From assembly GCF_004962245.1 (NCBI RefSeq), contig NZ_SUHQ01000007.1, positions 166,275 to 230,274 on the forward strand: a stretch of DNA of 64,000 nt, given 5' to 3'. A model generated the notes under the pieces. The model worked only from the letters and a program-made list of their open reading frames with translations, did not search any database and was not told where the DNA came from. The translations under genes and the position numbers were made by a program. Below are positions 1-8,302 of the stretch, piece after piece (position 1 is the first letter of the stretch; every line of letters begins with the position of its first letter). The DNA is from Mesorhizobium sp. Lineage in GTDB: Bacteria; Pseudomonadota; Alphaproteobacteria; Rhizobiales; Rhizobiaceae.

Positions 1-3000
1 GCCAGCAAGCCGGAGCCGGGATTCAGGCTGAACGGCAAGTTCTCGCTCGACCACCAGAAGCTTGGCGTCGACGAATTCCGCTTCGAGACCGGGCCGCTCG
101 ACAATCCCTACACCGCCGACGGCAAGGCTGCTGTCGACCTTGGGCCGAACCCCCACTTTTCGATCGAGGCCGATGGCGCGCAGGTGCAGTTCGATGAAGC
201 TGTCGGCGCCGCAACCGGATTGACTCTGTCCGAGCGTGTCGCGGCGCTGGAGCAGGCACTGCACGATCTGCCCAAGCCGACCATGCCAGGTACCGTCGAG
301 GTGAAGCTGCCGGCGGTGTTGGCCGGCGATACAACGGTTCGCGATGTGCGCCTTTCCGCCGAACCGGCCGACGGCGGCTGGTCGGTGAAGTCGCTGGCCG
401 CGACGCTCCCCGGCCGCACCAAGCTGGAAGCAAACGGCATGCTCAGCGTCGAGGATCATTTCGGCTTCACTGGTTCGCTGCTTCTGGCCGTGGGGCAGCC
501 TTCCGGCTTTGCCGCCTGGTTGTCGAAGGATGTCGACGAGGCGATCCGCCGGTTGCCGGCCGCCGGCTTCAAGGCCGAGGTCGAGCTGAGCGAAAAGCGC
601 CAGGCCTTCAGCGACCTCGAGCTCGTTCTCGGCAAGGCGAGATTTTCCGGCCGCATCGATTCCAGCCAGCCCGACGACGCCAGACCGTCGGTGCTGATGC
701 GGCTCGAAGGGGGCGAGCTCGATGTCGACGGCCTCGCCGCCTTCGCCTCGATCTTCATCAGCGACAAGGGCGCCAACCGTTTTTCCGACCGCGATCTCGA
801 TTTCCAGATCAAGGCCGGGCCGGTCAGTGCCGGCGGGCTGACCGCCGATACGGTCGACACGGCGCTGAGATTGCGCGACGGGCTGCTCGAAATCGACCGG
901 CTTTCGCTCAGTGGGCTTGCCGGCGCCTCGATCAGCGCCACCGGCCGGATCAAGGATTTCCCGGCGAGCCCGACCGGTAAGCTCGATGCCTCCGTGGTTG
1001 CCGTCGACCTCAAGCCATTGGTGGACGTGGCGGCGCAGCACTATCCCGACAATGCCGTGCTGAAGGGACTGGCGGCACGCGTGGCGGCCTATCCCGAGCT
1101 GTTCCAGGATGCGCGCATCGATCTGGTGACGAGTGCCGCTGCCAATGGCGATGGCACGACAGGGCTCGCGGTCAGCGCGCAAGGCAAGGCCGGCGGCTCG
1201 GCGTTTTCGGCGTCGCTGTCCGGCAAAGGGGTGGCCGATCGGCTTCTCGAGGCGCCGGTAGCGCTGACCTTCAACGCCAGGAATGCCGACGCCACAGCAC
1301 TTCTGGCGCTTTACGGTCTGCCGGCGCTGCCGCTCGGCATGCTTGGCGAGGCGACCACCGATGTCTCGGCCAAAGGCACGCTTGGCGGCGGCATGGCGAC
1401 GAGCTTCGACCTCGCCGGCGACGACTTCAAAGCCAGCTTTGACGGGACGGTCGCCGGCACGCCACAGGGCCCCACCGCCAAAGGCAAGGTTAGCCTGGAA
1501 GCCGCCGACATCGAACCGTGGCTGATGACGACAGGCGTCGGCCTGCCGAGCATGGGGACAGGCATGTCGACGTGGCTTGCGGCCGACGCCGACTTCGGCA
1601 GCGGCCTTCTGGTGCTGTCCGGTCTCAGCGGCGCCATCAACGAGGCGGCGGTTTCCGGTGACGTCAATGTCGACATCAAGGACGGGCTGCCGCACCTTGC
1701 CGGCGCGCTGGCGCTCGATGAACTGGATCTTGACCCGATGGCGGTGACGCTGTTCGGCGACCAGGCCTTCCTGGGCGCCGGCCGAGCCTGGCCGACTGCC
1801 CCATTCAGCCAGAAGTCCAGCCTGCCGTTCACCGCCGACCTCGACCTGACCGCGGCATCGCTGGCCGTCGGCCCGCTTGCCACGGTCTATGACGCGGCGC
1901 TGGCGCTGAAGCTCGACCTGGAAGGCATCCGGGTTTCGGACCTCAAGGCAAAGTTCTCCGGGGGCTCGCTTTCCGGGTTGTTCGAGCTGAAGAACAATGA
2001 CGGCACCGGGCTTTTCTCCGGCCAGATGAAACTTGCCGGCGCCGATCTGGCGACCGTGCTGCCGCAGGCCGGCATCAGCGGCAGCGGCGATTTCTCGGCG
2101 GCGCTTTCGACCAGCGGCAAATCGGTGGATGCGATGGTTGCGGCGCTGTCCGGTTCCGGCACGGCAGCGCTGAATGGCCTGACCATTGCAGGCGTCAATC
2201 CCGACGCCTTTGGTGCCTTCATCGCCAAGGCCGATGCGATCGGGCGCGATATCGATGCGGCCAAGACCGCCGGTTTCGCGCCGCAGATCGCCGCGGACGG
2301 CAGTTTTCCGGCCGGGGATACCGACGTCGCCTTCACAATTGCCGGCGGCACGCTGAGGGCGCCGCCGGTCAAGCTCGAAAATCCGGCGGCGGCGCTGTCC
2401 GCCGACATCACGGCGGACCTGAACGCCAGCACGGTCGCCGCCAGTGGTTCGATCACGTATCGGCCCGGCGACGAAGCGCTGGTCGGCTCCGATCCGACTG
2501 TGAATTTCAGCGTCGGCGGGCCATTCGGCGCCGCGAGACGGAAATTCGACAGCGAACCGCTGGCCCAGTTCCTGACCCAGCGCGCGCTGGAAAAGGAGCA
2601 GCTGCGGGTCGAGGCCATGCAAGCGGCGCTGCTTGAAAAACAGCGACTGCGGCGCGAGGTGCGTTACTACGCGGCCCTGCAAGCCGAGCGTGACAGGGCA
2701 GCCGAGGAATTGCGCAAGCAGCAGGAAGCGGCGCGGCTGCAAGCCGAGGCCGATGCCAGGGCGAAGGCAGAAGCCGAGGCAAGGGCTCAAGCCGAGGCAA
2801 AGGCTCGGGCCGAAGCAGAGGCAAAGGCTCGGGCCGAAGCCGAGGCGAAGGCCAGGGCGGATGCGCAGGAGAGGGCTGAAGCCGAGGCCAAAGCCAAGGC
2901 CGAGGCGGACGCAAAGGCCAAGGCGGATGCCGAAGCGAAGGCCGAGGCGGCGCGAAAGGCGGCCGACGAGGCGGCGAAGGCCGAAGAACAGCAACGCCAG

Positions 3001-3195
3001 AGGGCGGAAGAGGCGATGCGGATCGCTTCGGAAGAAAAGGCAAAGCTCGACGCCGAGCGCAGGGCTGCCGCGGCGCGAGCGCAGGAGCGCGCGCCTCAGC
3101 CGCCGGCCAATGACAGCCCGCCGCCAGCAGAATCCGCGCCAAAGCTTGAACCTTCGGCGATCGACAATCTGCTGAAGTCGCTGGGCGGCGGATAG
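1..3195 (+). CDS. AsmA-family protein, 5' end outside window
   Basis: The reading frame is open from base 1, so the N-terminus is missing and 1,064 residues are visible. The long beta-rich body with recurring Leu-Ser-Gly-Leu and Gly-Thr-Leu segments is typical of large AsmA-like envelope proteins, which are membrane-anchored and thought to act in outer-membrane lipid homeostasis. The part ending near base 2550 resembles the AsmA C-terminal domain. From about base 2580 to 3090 it changes into a highly charged Ala/Glu/Lys/Arg tract with repeated AEAKAR-type units, expected to form a long coiled coil, followed by a Pro-rich end. It converges on the RHH gene across a family B repeat. Family assignment is fairly sure; the exact role is not known. 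Confidence 0.82.
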   Translation, partial: ASKPEPGFRLNGKFSLDHQKLGVDEFRFETGPLDNPYTADGKAAVDLGPNPHFSIEADGAQVQFDEAVGAATGLTLSERVAALEQALHDLPKPTMPGTVEVKLPAVLAGDTTVRDVRLSAEPADGGWSVKSLAATLPGRTKLEANGMLSVEDHFGFTGSLLLAVGQPSGFAAWLSKDVDEAIRRLPAAGFKAEVELSEKRQAFSDLELVLGKARFSGRIDSSQPDDARPSVLMRLEGGELDVDGLAAFASIFISDKGANRFSDRDLDFQIKAGPVSAGGLTADTVDTALRLRDGLLEIDRLSLSGLAGASISATGRIKDFPASPTGKLDASVVAVDLKPLVDVAAQHYPDNAVLKGLAARVAAYPELFQDARIDLVTSAAANGDGTTGLAVSAQGKAGGSAFSASLSGKGVADRLLEAPVALTFNARNADATALLALYGLPALPLGMLGEATTDVSAKGTLGGGMATSFDLAGDDFKASFDGTVAGTPQGPTAKGKVSLEAADIEPWLMTTGVGLPSMGTGMSTWLAADADFGSGLLVLSGLSGAINEAAVSGDVNVDIKDGLPHLAGALALDELDLDPMAVTLFGDQAFLGAGRAWPTAPFSQKSSLPFTADLDLTAASLAVGPLATVYDAALALKLDLEGIRVSDLKAKFSGGSLSGLFELKNNDGTGLFSGQMKLAGADLATVLPQAGISGSGDFSAALSTSGKSVDAMVAALSGSGTAALNGLTIAGVNPDAFGAFIAKADAIGRDIDAAKTAGFAPQIAADGSFPAGDTDVAFTIAGGTLRAPPVKLENPAAALSADITADLNASTVAASGSITYRPGDEALVGSDPTVNFSVGGPFGAARRKFDSEPLAQFLTQRALEKEQLRVEAMQAALLEKQRLRREVRYYAALQAERDRAAEELRKQQEAARLQAEADARAKAEAEARAQAEAKARAEAEAKARAEAEAKARADAQERAEAEAKAKAEADAKAKADAEAKAEAARKAADEAAKAEEQQRQRAEEAMRIASEEKAKLDAERRAAAARAQERAPQPPANDSPPPAESAPKLEPSAIDNLLKSLGGG

Positions 3196-3257
3196 CTCGG
3201 TCTAGAGCATGCGCCGTTCCATCCCGACAGAAACGGATGGGCTCTATCTGCTTGTTT

Positions 3258-3324
3258 GACCATGATCTTATCCGAGGCTCCCACTCTTCGCTGACGCGGG
3301 GCCTTCGGTTCGGGATCGTGATCT
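3258..3324. repeat. Family B intergenic repeat, copy 1
   Basis: This stretch lies between two converging genes and matches the element at 54337-54406 over its inner part: both share a block reading CTCTTCGCTGACGCGG or CTTTTCGCTGACGCGG, followed by CCTTCGGTTC and a terminal GATCGTGATC or GATCATGCTC. Here the outer inverted ends are degenerate. Copies of this kind are scattered through rhizobial genomes (recalled, not searched). Bases 3196-3257 next to it hold another short inverted sequence (CCATCC and GGATGG) and no gene. Confidence 0.7.
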
Positions 3325-3577
3325 AGAAAGAACTTTTCGTCCCTCGCTTCGCCCAATCCAAGACGTAGAGCCGGAGCGCCGAGGACAGGTTGGCATCGCG
3401 CGGCCGGGCCTCGTCGATTTCGGCGACGAGGCCGGCGAGCGTCAGTTTTCGCGCAGCCGCAATGGCGACGAGATCGTCGAAAAAGGGCTTTTCGAGCGAA
3501 TAGCTGGTGCGATGGCCGCGAATGGTCACCGAGCGCTTCTCGACCGGGCTCACCGGACGCTGCTCATTCCATTTCAA
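3323..3577 (-). CDS. Ribbon-helix-helix domain protein
   Basis: A small 84-residue protein of the single-domain ribbon-helix-helix family found next to sspB in many alphaproteobacteria. The segment KRSVTIRGHRTSYSLE looks like the DNA-binding strand, followed by two predicted helices (FFDDLVAIAAARK and LAGLVAEIDEAR). Its start overlaps the DUF4169 stop by four bases (ATGA), so it is the last gene of the sspB operon and is probably translationally coupled. Targets are unknown; a DNA-binding role is inferred from the fold only. Confidence 0.75.
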   Translation of the reverse strand: MKWNEQRPVSPVEKRSVTIRGHRTSYSLEKPFFDDLVAIAAARKLTLAGLVAEIDEARPRDANLSSALRLYVLDWAKRGTKSSF

Positions 3578-3819
3578 GCATCGGATTTATCCGAAAACCG
3601 CAATGCACTTTTCGGTCCGATGCTCGGGGGATCCGGATCGCTCGAGGGTTCGCGGCGATGGCCGGCGACGAATTTTTCTGCCTTGTCGGCGATCAGACGG
3701 TCACGCTCCCGATCAGCCCTGGAACGGCCGTGCGACGCCCGGTTCTGTTCGGCCAGGCGCTCCCTCTCCGCTCGTGCCTTCTGCTTGCGGGCCTGGCGGA
3801 GATTGACGATATCGGCCAT
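3574..3819 (-). CDS. DUF4169 family small basic protein
   Basis: An 81-residue, very charged protein beginning MADIVNLRQARKQKARAER, which is the hallmark of the DUF4169 family of alphaproteobacteria. The first two thirds look like one long basic helix, with an unstructured Asp/Pro-rich tail. It sits 18 bases downstream of sspB and overlaps the next gene by four bases. Function is unknown. The conserved neighbourhood with the proteolysis adaptor sspB is established for alphaproteobacteria, but what it means is not clear. Confidence 0.8.
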   Translation of the reverse strand: MADIVNLRQARKQKARAERERLAEQNRASHGRSRADRERDRLIADKAEKFVAGHRREPSSDPDPPSIGPKSALRFSDKSDA

Positions 3820-3837
3820 GTCGCGCGGCTCGTCGGA

Positions 3838-4371
3838 TCACTTCTTGCGGAAGGCGTCGAGCGACACCACTTCGGCGCCCTTGGCGGCGGCGTCGGTCAC
3901 GGCAGGCTTCTTTTCGGCCTCAGCGGTCTTCTTTTTCTCAGGCTTTTTCTCGGCGACGACGGCCAGCGGTTCGGAAGCGGGCTGGCCGGCCGGTTCCTCG
4001 TCTGCCGAGGTCTCCGTCTTCACGTCGAATTCAAGCTCGAAATTGACGGACGGATCGTAAAAGCCGCGGACGGCCGAGAACGGGATTTCCAGCTTTTCCG
4101 GTACGTCGGAGAAGGATAGCCCGACCTCGAAGCCGGTGTCGCTCACCTTCAGGTCCCAATACTGGAACTGGATGACGATGGTCATCTGTTCGGGATAGCG
4201 CTCGCGCAAGCGGGAAGACACGCGCACGCCCGGGGCGCCGGTCAGGAACGTGATGAAGAAATGATGGTTGCCGGGGAGGCCGGTGCGCGCGACCTCGGCC
4301 AGGACCTTGCGCATGACGCCGCGCAACGCCTCCTGGGCCAGAATGTCGTAGCGGATGTGGTCGTCGGCCAT
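3838..4371 (-). CDS. sspB: SspB-family ClpXP adaptor protein
   Basis: A 177-residue member of the alphaproteobacterial SspB family. SspB tethers ssrA-tagged proteins, made by tmRNA rescue of stalled ribosomes, to the ClpXP protease. The N-terminal two thirds carry the conserved fold (YDILAQEALRGVMRKVLAEV, then HHFFITFLTGAPGV and MTIVIQFQYWDL). The rest is an acidic Glu/Lys/Ala linker ending VVSLDAFRKK, matching the flexible tail that contacts the ClpX N-domain. It heads a three-gene operon with DUF4169 and RHH proteins. The tmRNA gene lies about 3 kb away, so rescue and degradation functions are close together. The 119 bases upstream are non-coding. Confidence 0.9.
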   Translation of the reverse strand: MADDHIRYDILAQEALRGVMRKVLAEVARTGLPGNHHFFITFLTGAPGVRVSSRLRERYPEQMTIVIQFQYWDLKVSDTGFEVGLSFSDVPEKLEIPFSAVRGFYDPSVNFELEFDVKTETSADEEPAGQPASEPLAVVAEKKPEKKKTAEAEKKPAVTDAAAKGAEVVSLDAFRKK

Positions 4372-4490
4372 GTGGCTGTCGGGTTCCGTTGAATCGTCCG
4401 CATAGCTGTAATCAAGCTTGAGGGCGGCGTAAACCGGATATAGAAGCCGATCGCGCAGATGCGAGGGGGCAATGTCCGAGATTTGATCGC

Positions 4491-5180
4491 TCAGGCGCCA
4501 GTGAGGGGGCTGTGCTCTTGCGCATCGGCTGCCGACTGCCGCTTGCCGAAGGCGCGCAGGAAGGTGCGCACGCCATGTGTCGCCGATTGCAGCACCTCAT
4601 CGTCATCAGGTGTGCCGCCGAGCATGAACGTCGTCTGCAATTCGGCATTGGCGAGAGCCAGGAACTGGCGTGCCGCGACATCGGGATCCTCGATGTCGAG
4701 GAAACCGGCATGGGCGAGGCGGGCGAAACGGGCGGCGATCGCCGGCCATGTCTGGCCCGGTCCCTGTTCGCGCCATTCGGCGAAGAGCTCGGGATAGCGC
4801 TCGCCCTCGGTCTGGATCAGCTTGCGCAGGAATTTTCCATCGCGGTTGCAGACACAGTTGCGGTTCATCCGCACGGCGAAGGCGATCAGATCGGCCTCGA
4901 GATCCTTCGGCTGGTCCGGAAAGGTGGAAATGGTGGCGAAGATGCCGGCATTGCAGCGCTCGGTGAGGTCGCGGACGATGGCGACGAAGAGGTTCTCCTT
5001 GTCGCCATGGTGGTTGTAGATCGTCTGGCGCGAAACGCCGGCCTCGGCGGCAATCATGTCAATGTTGGCGCCGGCGAAGCTCTCGCGGCAGAACACCTTG
5101 CCCGCAGCGTCCATAATGGAGACGCGCTTGGCCTCATGGCCGCGTGGCGGGATCGTGTCAGGAGAAACGTTGAGCTTCAT
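4491..5180 (-). CDS. TetR-family repressor of the adjacent efflux pump
   Basis: A 229-residue TetR/AcrR regulator. The N-terminal helix-turn-helix is clear (SIMDAAGKVFCRESFAGANI, then VSRQTIYNHHGDKENLF, about residues 22-68), and the C-terminal part has the all-helical ligand-binding domain typical of TetR_C regulators. It is divergent from the MFS pump at 5349. Between them is a perfect inverted repeat at 5208-5225 that overlaps the promoters of both genes, so it probably represses both itself and the pump until a toxic ligand binds. The -10 TATATA lies only 6-7 bases from the ATG, so the mRNA is probably leaderless. Confidence 0.88.
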   Translation of the reverse strand: MKLNVSPDTIPPRGHEAKRVSIMDAAGKVFCRESFAGANIDMIAAEAGVSRQTIYNHHGDKENLFVAIVRDLTERCNAGIFATISTFPDQPKDLEADLIAFAVRMNRNCVCNRDGKFLRKLIQTEGERYPELFAEWREQGPGQTWPAIAARFARLAHAGFLDIEDPDVAARQFLALANAELQTTFMLGGTPDDDEVLQSATHGVRTFLRAFGKRQSAADAQEHSPLTGA

Positions 5181-5186
5181 GAAAAC

Positions 5187-5228
5187 TATATAGAGGTGAT
5201 TGACGAATTAGACAAGAGTGTCTAAATT
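5187..5228. promoter_or_regulatory. Divergent promoters with a shared TetR operator
   Basis: The palindrome TTAGACA-AGAG-TGTCTAA lies at 5208-5225. On the plus strand TTGACG (5200-5205), a 17-base spacer and TAAATT (5223-5228) form the pump promoter, and the palindrome fills the spacer and -10. On the minus strand TTGTCT (5215-5210), 17 bases and TATATA (5192-5187) form the tetR promoter, with its -35 inside the palindrome. The layout suggests a single bound repressor shuts both promoters. Confidence 0.72.
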
Positions 5229-5348
5229 TGTGGACTTAACACGAAGGGATTTCGACTCGGTAGTAGAGTCTGAATTTCACGGGATGGAATGTCCTAGGGT
5301 TTACGCCGGTCGGTGGCGGCAAACCAGATCTGAAAGAAGCCTGCTATC

Positions 5349-6554
5349 ATGAGTCCTCAATTCTTCCGCATCGCGGTCGTGCTCGGCCTGTTGACCGCCA
5401 TCGGTCCGTTCGCCATCGACATGTATCTTCCGGCGCTGCCTTCGATCGGCGCGGATCTGCAGGCCAGCACCGCTGCCGTGCAGATGAGTTTGCTGATCTT
5501 CTTTCTGTCCATGGGTTTTGGGCAGATCGTCGTCGGGCCGATCTCCGACATGGTCGGGCGCAAGCTGCCGCTCTATGGCGGTCTCGCGCTGTTCATGGTC
5601 GGCGGCATCGGCTCGGCGCTGGCACCCTCGATCGAATGGCTGATCGCCTTCCGTTTCCTGCAAGGGCTCGGTGCCAGCGCAGGCATGGCGGTGCCGCGCG
5701 CCATCGTGCGTGACCTGCACACAGGCACCGACGCTGCCAAGCTGATGTCGCTCTTGATGCTGGTGTTTTCGGTGTCGCCGATCCTGGCGCCGCTGACCGG
5801 TAGCGTCATCATCGAGAATTTCGGCTGGCGTGCCGTGTTCTGGACGGTGACCGGTGGGGCGGTGCTCGCCACCATCCTGCTGGCGACCTCGCTCAAGGAG
5901 ACGCGGCCGCTCGAGGCGCGTGCAGGCAGTTCGTTCGGCACCGCGCTCTCGGCCTACCGCTTCCTGATGGGCGACCGCAACTTCCTTGGCCTGACGGCTA
6001 TCGCCGGCTTCGGGATCGCGAGCTTCTTCGTCTATCTGTCGAGTTCCTCCTTCATCCTGATCGGCCATTACGGGCTGTCGCCATCGGTCTACAGCGTGTT
6101 CTTCTCGATCAACGCGGTCGCCTTCATCGGCATGTCGCAGTTGACGGGGGTCCTGTCCGAACGGTTCGGGCTGAGGCCCGTGGTGCGGGTCGCGGTGGTC
6201 GGCTATGCGACGACAATGGTGGTGCTGTTCGCGGTGATGGCGTCCGGCGTCGACCGGCTCGACGTGATGGCGGTGCTGCTGTTCGTCGGCTACGGGTTCC
6301 TCGGCCTGGTGATCCCGACGACTTCGGTGCTGGCCATGGAAGAGCATGGCGCGATCGCCGGTACGGCCTCGGCGCTGATGGGCACGCTGCACTTCGCCAT
6401 CGGTGCGGTCGCCATGGGTATCGCCGGCGTGTTCTTCGACGGCACGCCGCTGCCGATGGTGGCCGGCATCACGCTTTGCGCGGTGATCTCGTTCATGCTG
6501 GCCAAGGTGACGCTCGGCCGCAGGCGGGAGGTTGTCGAAGCGCCGGCGGAGTAG
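5349..6554 (+). CDS. Bcr/CflA-type MFS drug efflux transporter
   Basis: A 401-residue inner-membrane protein with about 12 hydrophobic segments. The N-terminal half has the Bcr/CflA signature features: GPFAIDMYLPALPSIG in the first loop, then GPISDMVGRKLPLYGG (the MFS motif A loop) and RFLQGLGASAGMAVPRAIVRD. Members export small toxic molecules such as bicyclomycin, chloramphenicol or other drugs by proton antiport. The actual substrate cannot be read from the sequence. It is expressed from the divergent promoter shared with the TetR gene, with a leader of roughly 115 bases, and ends at a strong bidirectional terminator. Confidence 0.9.
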   Translation: MSPQFFRIAVVLGLLTAIGPFAIDMYLPALPSIGADLQASTAAVQMSLLIFFLSMGFGQIVVGPISDMVGRKLPLYGGLALFMVGGIGSALAPSIEWLIAFRFLQGLGASAGMAVPRAIVRDLHTGTDAAKLMSLLMLVFSVSPILAPLTGSVIIENFGWRAVFWTVTGGAVLATILLATSLKETRPLEARAGSSFGTALSAYRFLMGDRNFLGLTAIAGFGIASFFVYLSSSSFILIGHYGLSPSVYSVFFSINAVAFIGMSQLTGVLSERFGLRPVVRVAVVGYATTMVVLFAVMASGVDRLDVMAVLLFVGYGFLGLVIPTTSVLAMEEHGAIAGTASALMGTLHFAIGAVAMGIAGVFFDGTPLPMVAGITLCAVISFMLAKVTLGRRREVVEAPAE

Positions 6555-6575
6555 ATGCCTTCCAGCGAGAGAGTG

Positions 6576-6604
6576 AAAAAGGCTGGGTCAGTCCCGGCCT
6601 TTTT
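6576..6604. terminator. Bidirectional rho-independent terminator
   Basis: AAAAAGGCTGGG and CCCGGCCTTTTT form a 12-base-pair stem with one G-T pair and a five-base loop. It has a T-run on the plus strand and an A-run that serves the minus strand, between the converging MFS and AAA genes. Confidence 0.85.
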
Positions 6605-7170
6605 CATGTCTGGGGCTCAAGTCGCAAGCCTGCCTTGGCGACGACGAATCGCAGTCGCGCCTCGACCGGCGCCAAGGGCAACGGAACCAGCTTATAGCCC
6701 AATTCCGTGTAGACACTGGTCAGCGCGTGGTAGGTGCGTTCGGCTTCCTCGAGGGTCTGCTTCCGCTCGTTGTCCTGGCGAAAGATCTCCGGCCATGGTG
6801 GTGCGATGAAGACATGACTGGCGTAGCGGAAGCGCTCGGCGGCGTTCCTGACGTGGTCGGGAACCGGCAGGCCAGTGAGGCGCAGATAGCCAAGCGTGTC
6901 CGGCGCGCCGCGATCGAAGAAGACCGGATCGTTCTGTTCGAGCGCGGCTCGATAGGAGCGCAGTTCCCAGGACAGCATCAGTTCGGCGAACTGCGCCGGA
7001 TCGTGCCAGGGCAGGGCCGGCCCTCCGATCGCCGACTGGTCGCGGATGATGCCGCGTCCGGCTTCGGGCGAGGTTGCAAGGCCGGCCGACCGCAAGGCTT
7101 CGATCAACGTGGTCTTGCCGGAACCCGGACCGCCGGTCAGCACGAAGAATCGATCGGAATCGTTTTGCAT
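6604..7170 (-). CDS. AAA-family P-loop ATPase/kinase-like protein
   Basis: A 188-residue protein with a Walker A motif GGPGSGKT at residues 13-20, in the small AAA_28-like group of P-loop proteins. A conserved acidic segment FFDRGAPDTLGYL resembles the substrate-binding part of nucleotide or metabolite kinases. Family members are mostly uncharacterised, so the substrate is unknown. It reads in the same direction as the upstream tmRNA gene, starting about 145 bases beyond the tmRNA 3' end. Its stop codon lies at the end of the terminator hairpin at 6576-6604. Confidence 0.8.
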   Translation of the reverse strand: MQNDSDRFFVLTGGPGSGKTTLIEALRSAGLATSPEAGRGIIRDQSAIGGPALPWHDPAQFAELMLSWELRSYRAALEQNDPVFFDRGAPDTLGYLRLTGLPVPDHVRNAAERFRYASHVFIAPPWPEIFRQDNERKQTLEEAERTYHALTSVYTELGYKLVPLPLAPVEARLRFVVAKAGLRLEPQT

Positions 7171-7314
7171 TTTTCAATCCTTTGGATGGATGCAGCCACC
7201 CGCATTTGCCAGCAAGACAGCTTCGCGACCGGCAACTGGCGCGGCGCAAGAATCCGGCCAGCAAGCCTGCTGCCGCGACAATATCGAAGGGGAGAAGCGG
7301 GAATCGAAGGGGGG

Positions 7315-7637
7315 AGAAGTGGAGGTTTCTGTTGCCAGGTACCTCCGAACCCCGCCTAGAAGTGCGAACCACTAGGGCTTGAATTGAAGCTATCGCACCG
7401 CTTACGCGGCGAGACGTGCTTCCGCATAGTTGTCGTTGGCAACTATAAGTTTAGCCCGATAACGGTGGTACAATGCCGGGCAAAAGTACGATCTTTACAC
7501 CTTCGTCGATCCTATTTCGCCCCCAGCAAAAGCCGCTCTTCGACAAGAGCGGTTTTTGGTGGAGGCGCCGGGTACCGCCCCCGGGTCCGAACGGCTTATT
7601 TCATCGCCTGTTTATCGCCATAGTCGGTCAAGCCGAC
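7315..7637 (-). ncRNA. ssrA: Two-piece (circularly permuted) tmRNA
   Basis: On the minus strand the tag frame at 7440-7402 reads ANDNYAEARLAA followed by TAA, the alphaproteobacterial ssrA tag. The coding piece begins at 7524 with GGGGGCG, followed by the conserved GGATCGACGAAG, and ends near 7315-7325. The acceptor piece lies upstream in the transcript and ends in CGCCTCCACCA at 7557. Its last seven stem bases pair with GGGGGCG (six Watson-Crick pairs and one G-T). The two pieces are separated by a 32-base internal spacer (7556-7525) that itself forms a hairpin and is removed in processing. A -10-like TATATT at 7649-7644 places the transcript start near 7637. The outer ends are approximate. 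Confidence 0.93.
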
Positions 7638-7844
7638 GATGCGAATATAGGGATCGATCATGGAAAATGAAAGGCCTCAACGGTGCTTTGTCGCTGTGTC
7701 AAACAGCATCGCCAAGGGTTGACTTGTGAACGGTCTCAACCGAAGCTTTGCGGCGGTGAGGAGTTACCGACCTAGCGCACATTTTGCGGCAGCGCGCCAC
7801 AACCCTCATCGACCGGATCCGTGGCGCCGACGAGGGGAAATTTG
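7638..7844. other. Non-coding region between tmRNA and DUF2853 gene
   Basis: No gene is visible. It holds the minus-strand tmRNA promoter (TATATT at 7649-7644; no good -35). It also holds two imperfect direct copies of a CTCAAC-GCTTTG-CGG-type sequence near 7674 and 7734, and TTGACT at 7719-7724 on the plus strand, which may belong to the DUF2853 promoter. Confidence 0.4.
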
Positions 7845-8156
7845 ATGGCCGACTATCTCGCAGACGTGAAGAAATACGATGCCGCGGCAGATGCCGACGC
7901 GGTCGCCAAGATCGTGAAGCATTTGGGCATTGCGCTCAGGAACCGCGATTCCTCGCTGGTGTCCTGCACGGATCCCAAGGAACTCGAGCGCGTCAAGGAC
8001 AACTGGGTTGCCAAGAAGCTCGGCATCGCCGACGGCAGCAAGGCGGACGCGGCCATCGAAAAGACCTGCAAGGCGATGGAGGCCGACAACACCAAGAGCC
8101 GCGTGACCTTCTACTACCTCGTCGCCAAGGACCTGGGCAAGCTCGCCAGCCTTTGA
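7845..8156 (+). CDS. DUF2853 family protein
   Basis: A 103-residue soluble protein beginning MADYLADVKKYD, which matches the DUF2853 family. It is a compact, mostly helical, charged protein with two cysteines (SCTD and KTCK). The ATG at 7845 is chosen over the GTG at 7821 because GAGGGGA sits seven bases before it and the shorter product matches the family's usual N-terminus. No function is established for the family. A 23-base hairpin (GCTGGCGC/GCGCCAGC, 8181-8203) follows the gene. Confidence 0.82.
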   Translation: MADYLADVKKYDAAADADAVAKIVKHLGIALRNRDSSLVSCTDPKELERVKDNWVAKKLGIADGSKADAAIEKTCKAMEADNTKSRVTFYYLVAKDLGKLASL

Positions 8157-8302
8157 CAATCATCCTGCATCAGGCGGAATGCTGGCGCGATTTCGGCGCC
8201 AGCCCAGAGTGTAGCCGCTTGTTGGAACATTTTGCGCTTTGATATGTTCGGCCGGCAGCCAGTCGGTTATGATGGCCGGTAACCCGAATCGAGCCGAAGC
8301 CG

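Noticed and set aside
5301..6392. A long open frame on the minus strand, 363 codons.
   Set aside because: It is antisense to the MFS pump, has an Arg/His/Gln-rich composition typical of shadow frames in GC-rich DNA, and shows no recognisable domain.
7528..7557. A strong hairpin with A- and T-runs looks like a rho-independent terminator.
   Set aside because: It is the internal spacer of the permuted tmRNA, lying exactly between the acceptor and coding pieces, so calling it a terminator would break the ssrA gene.
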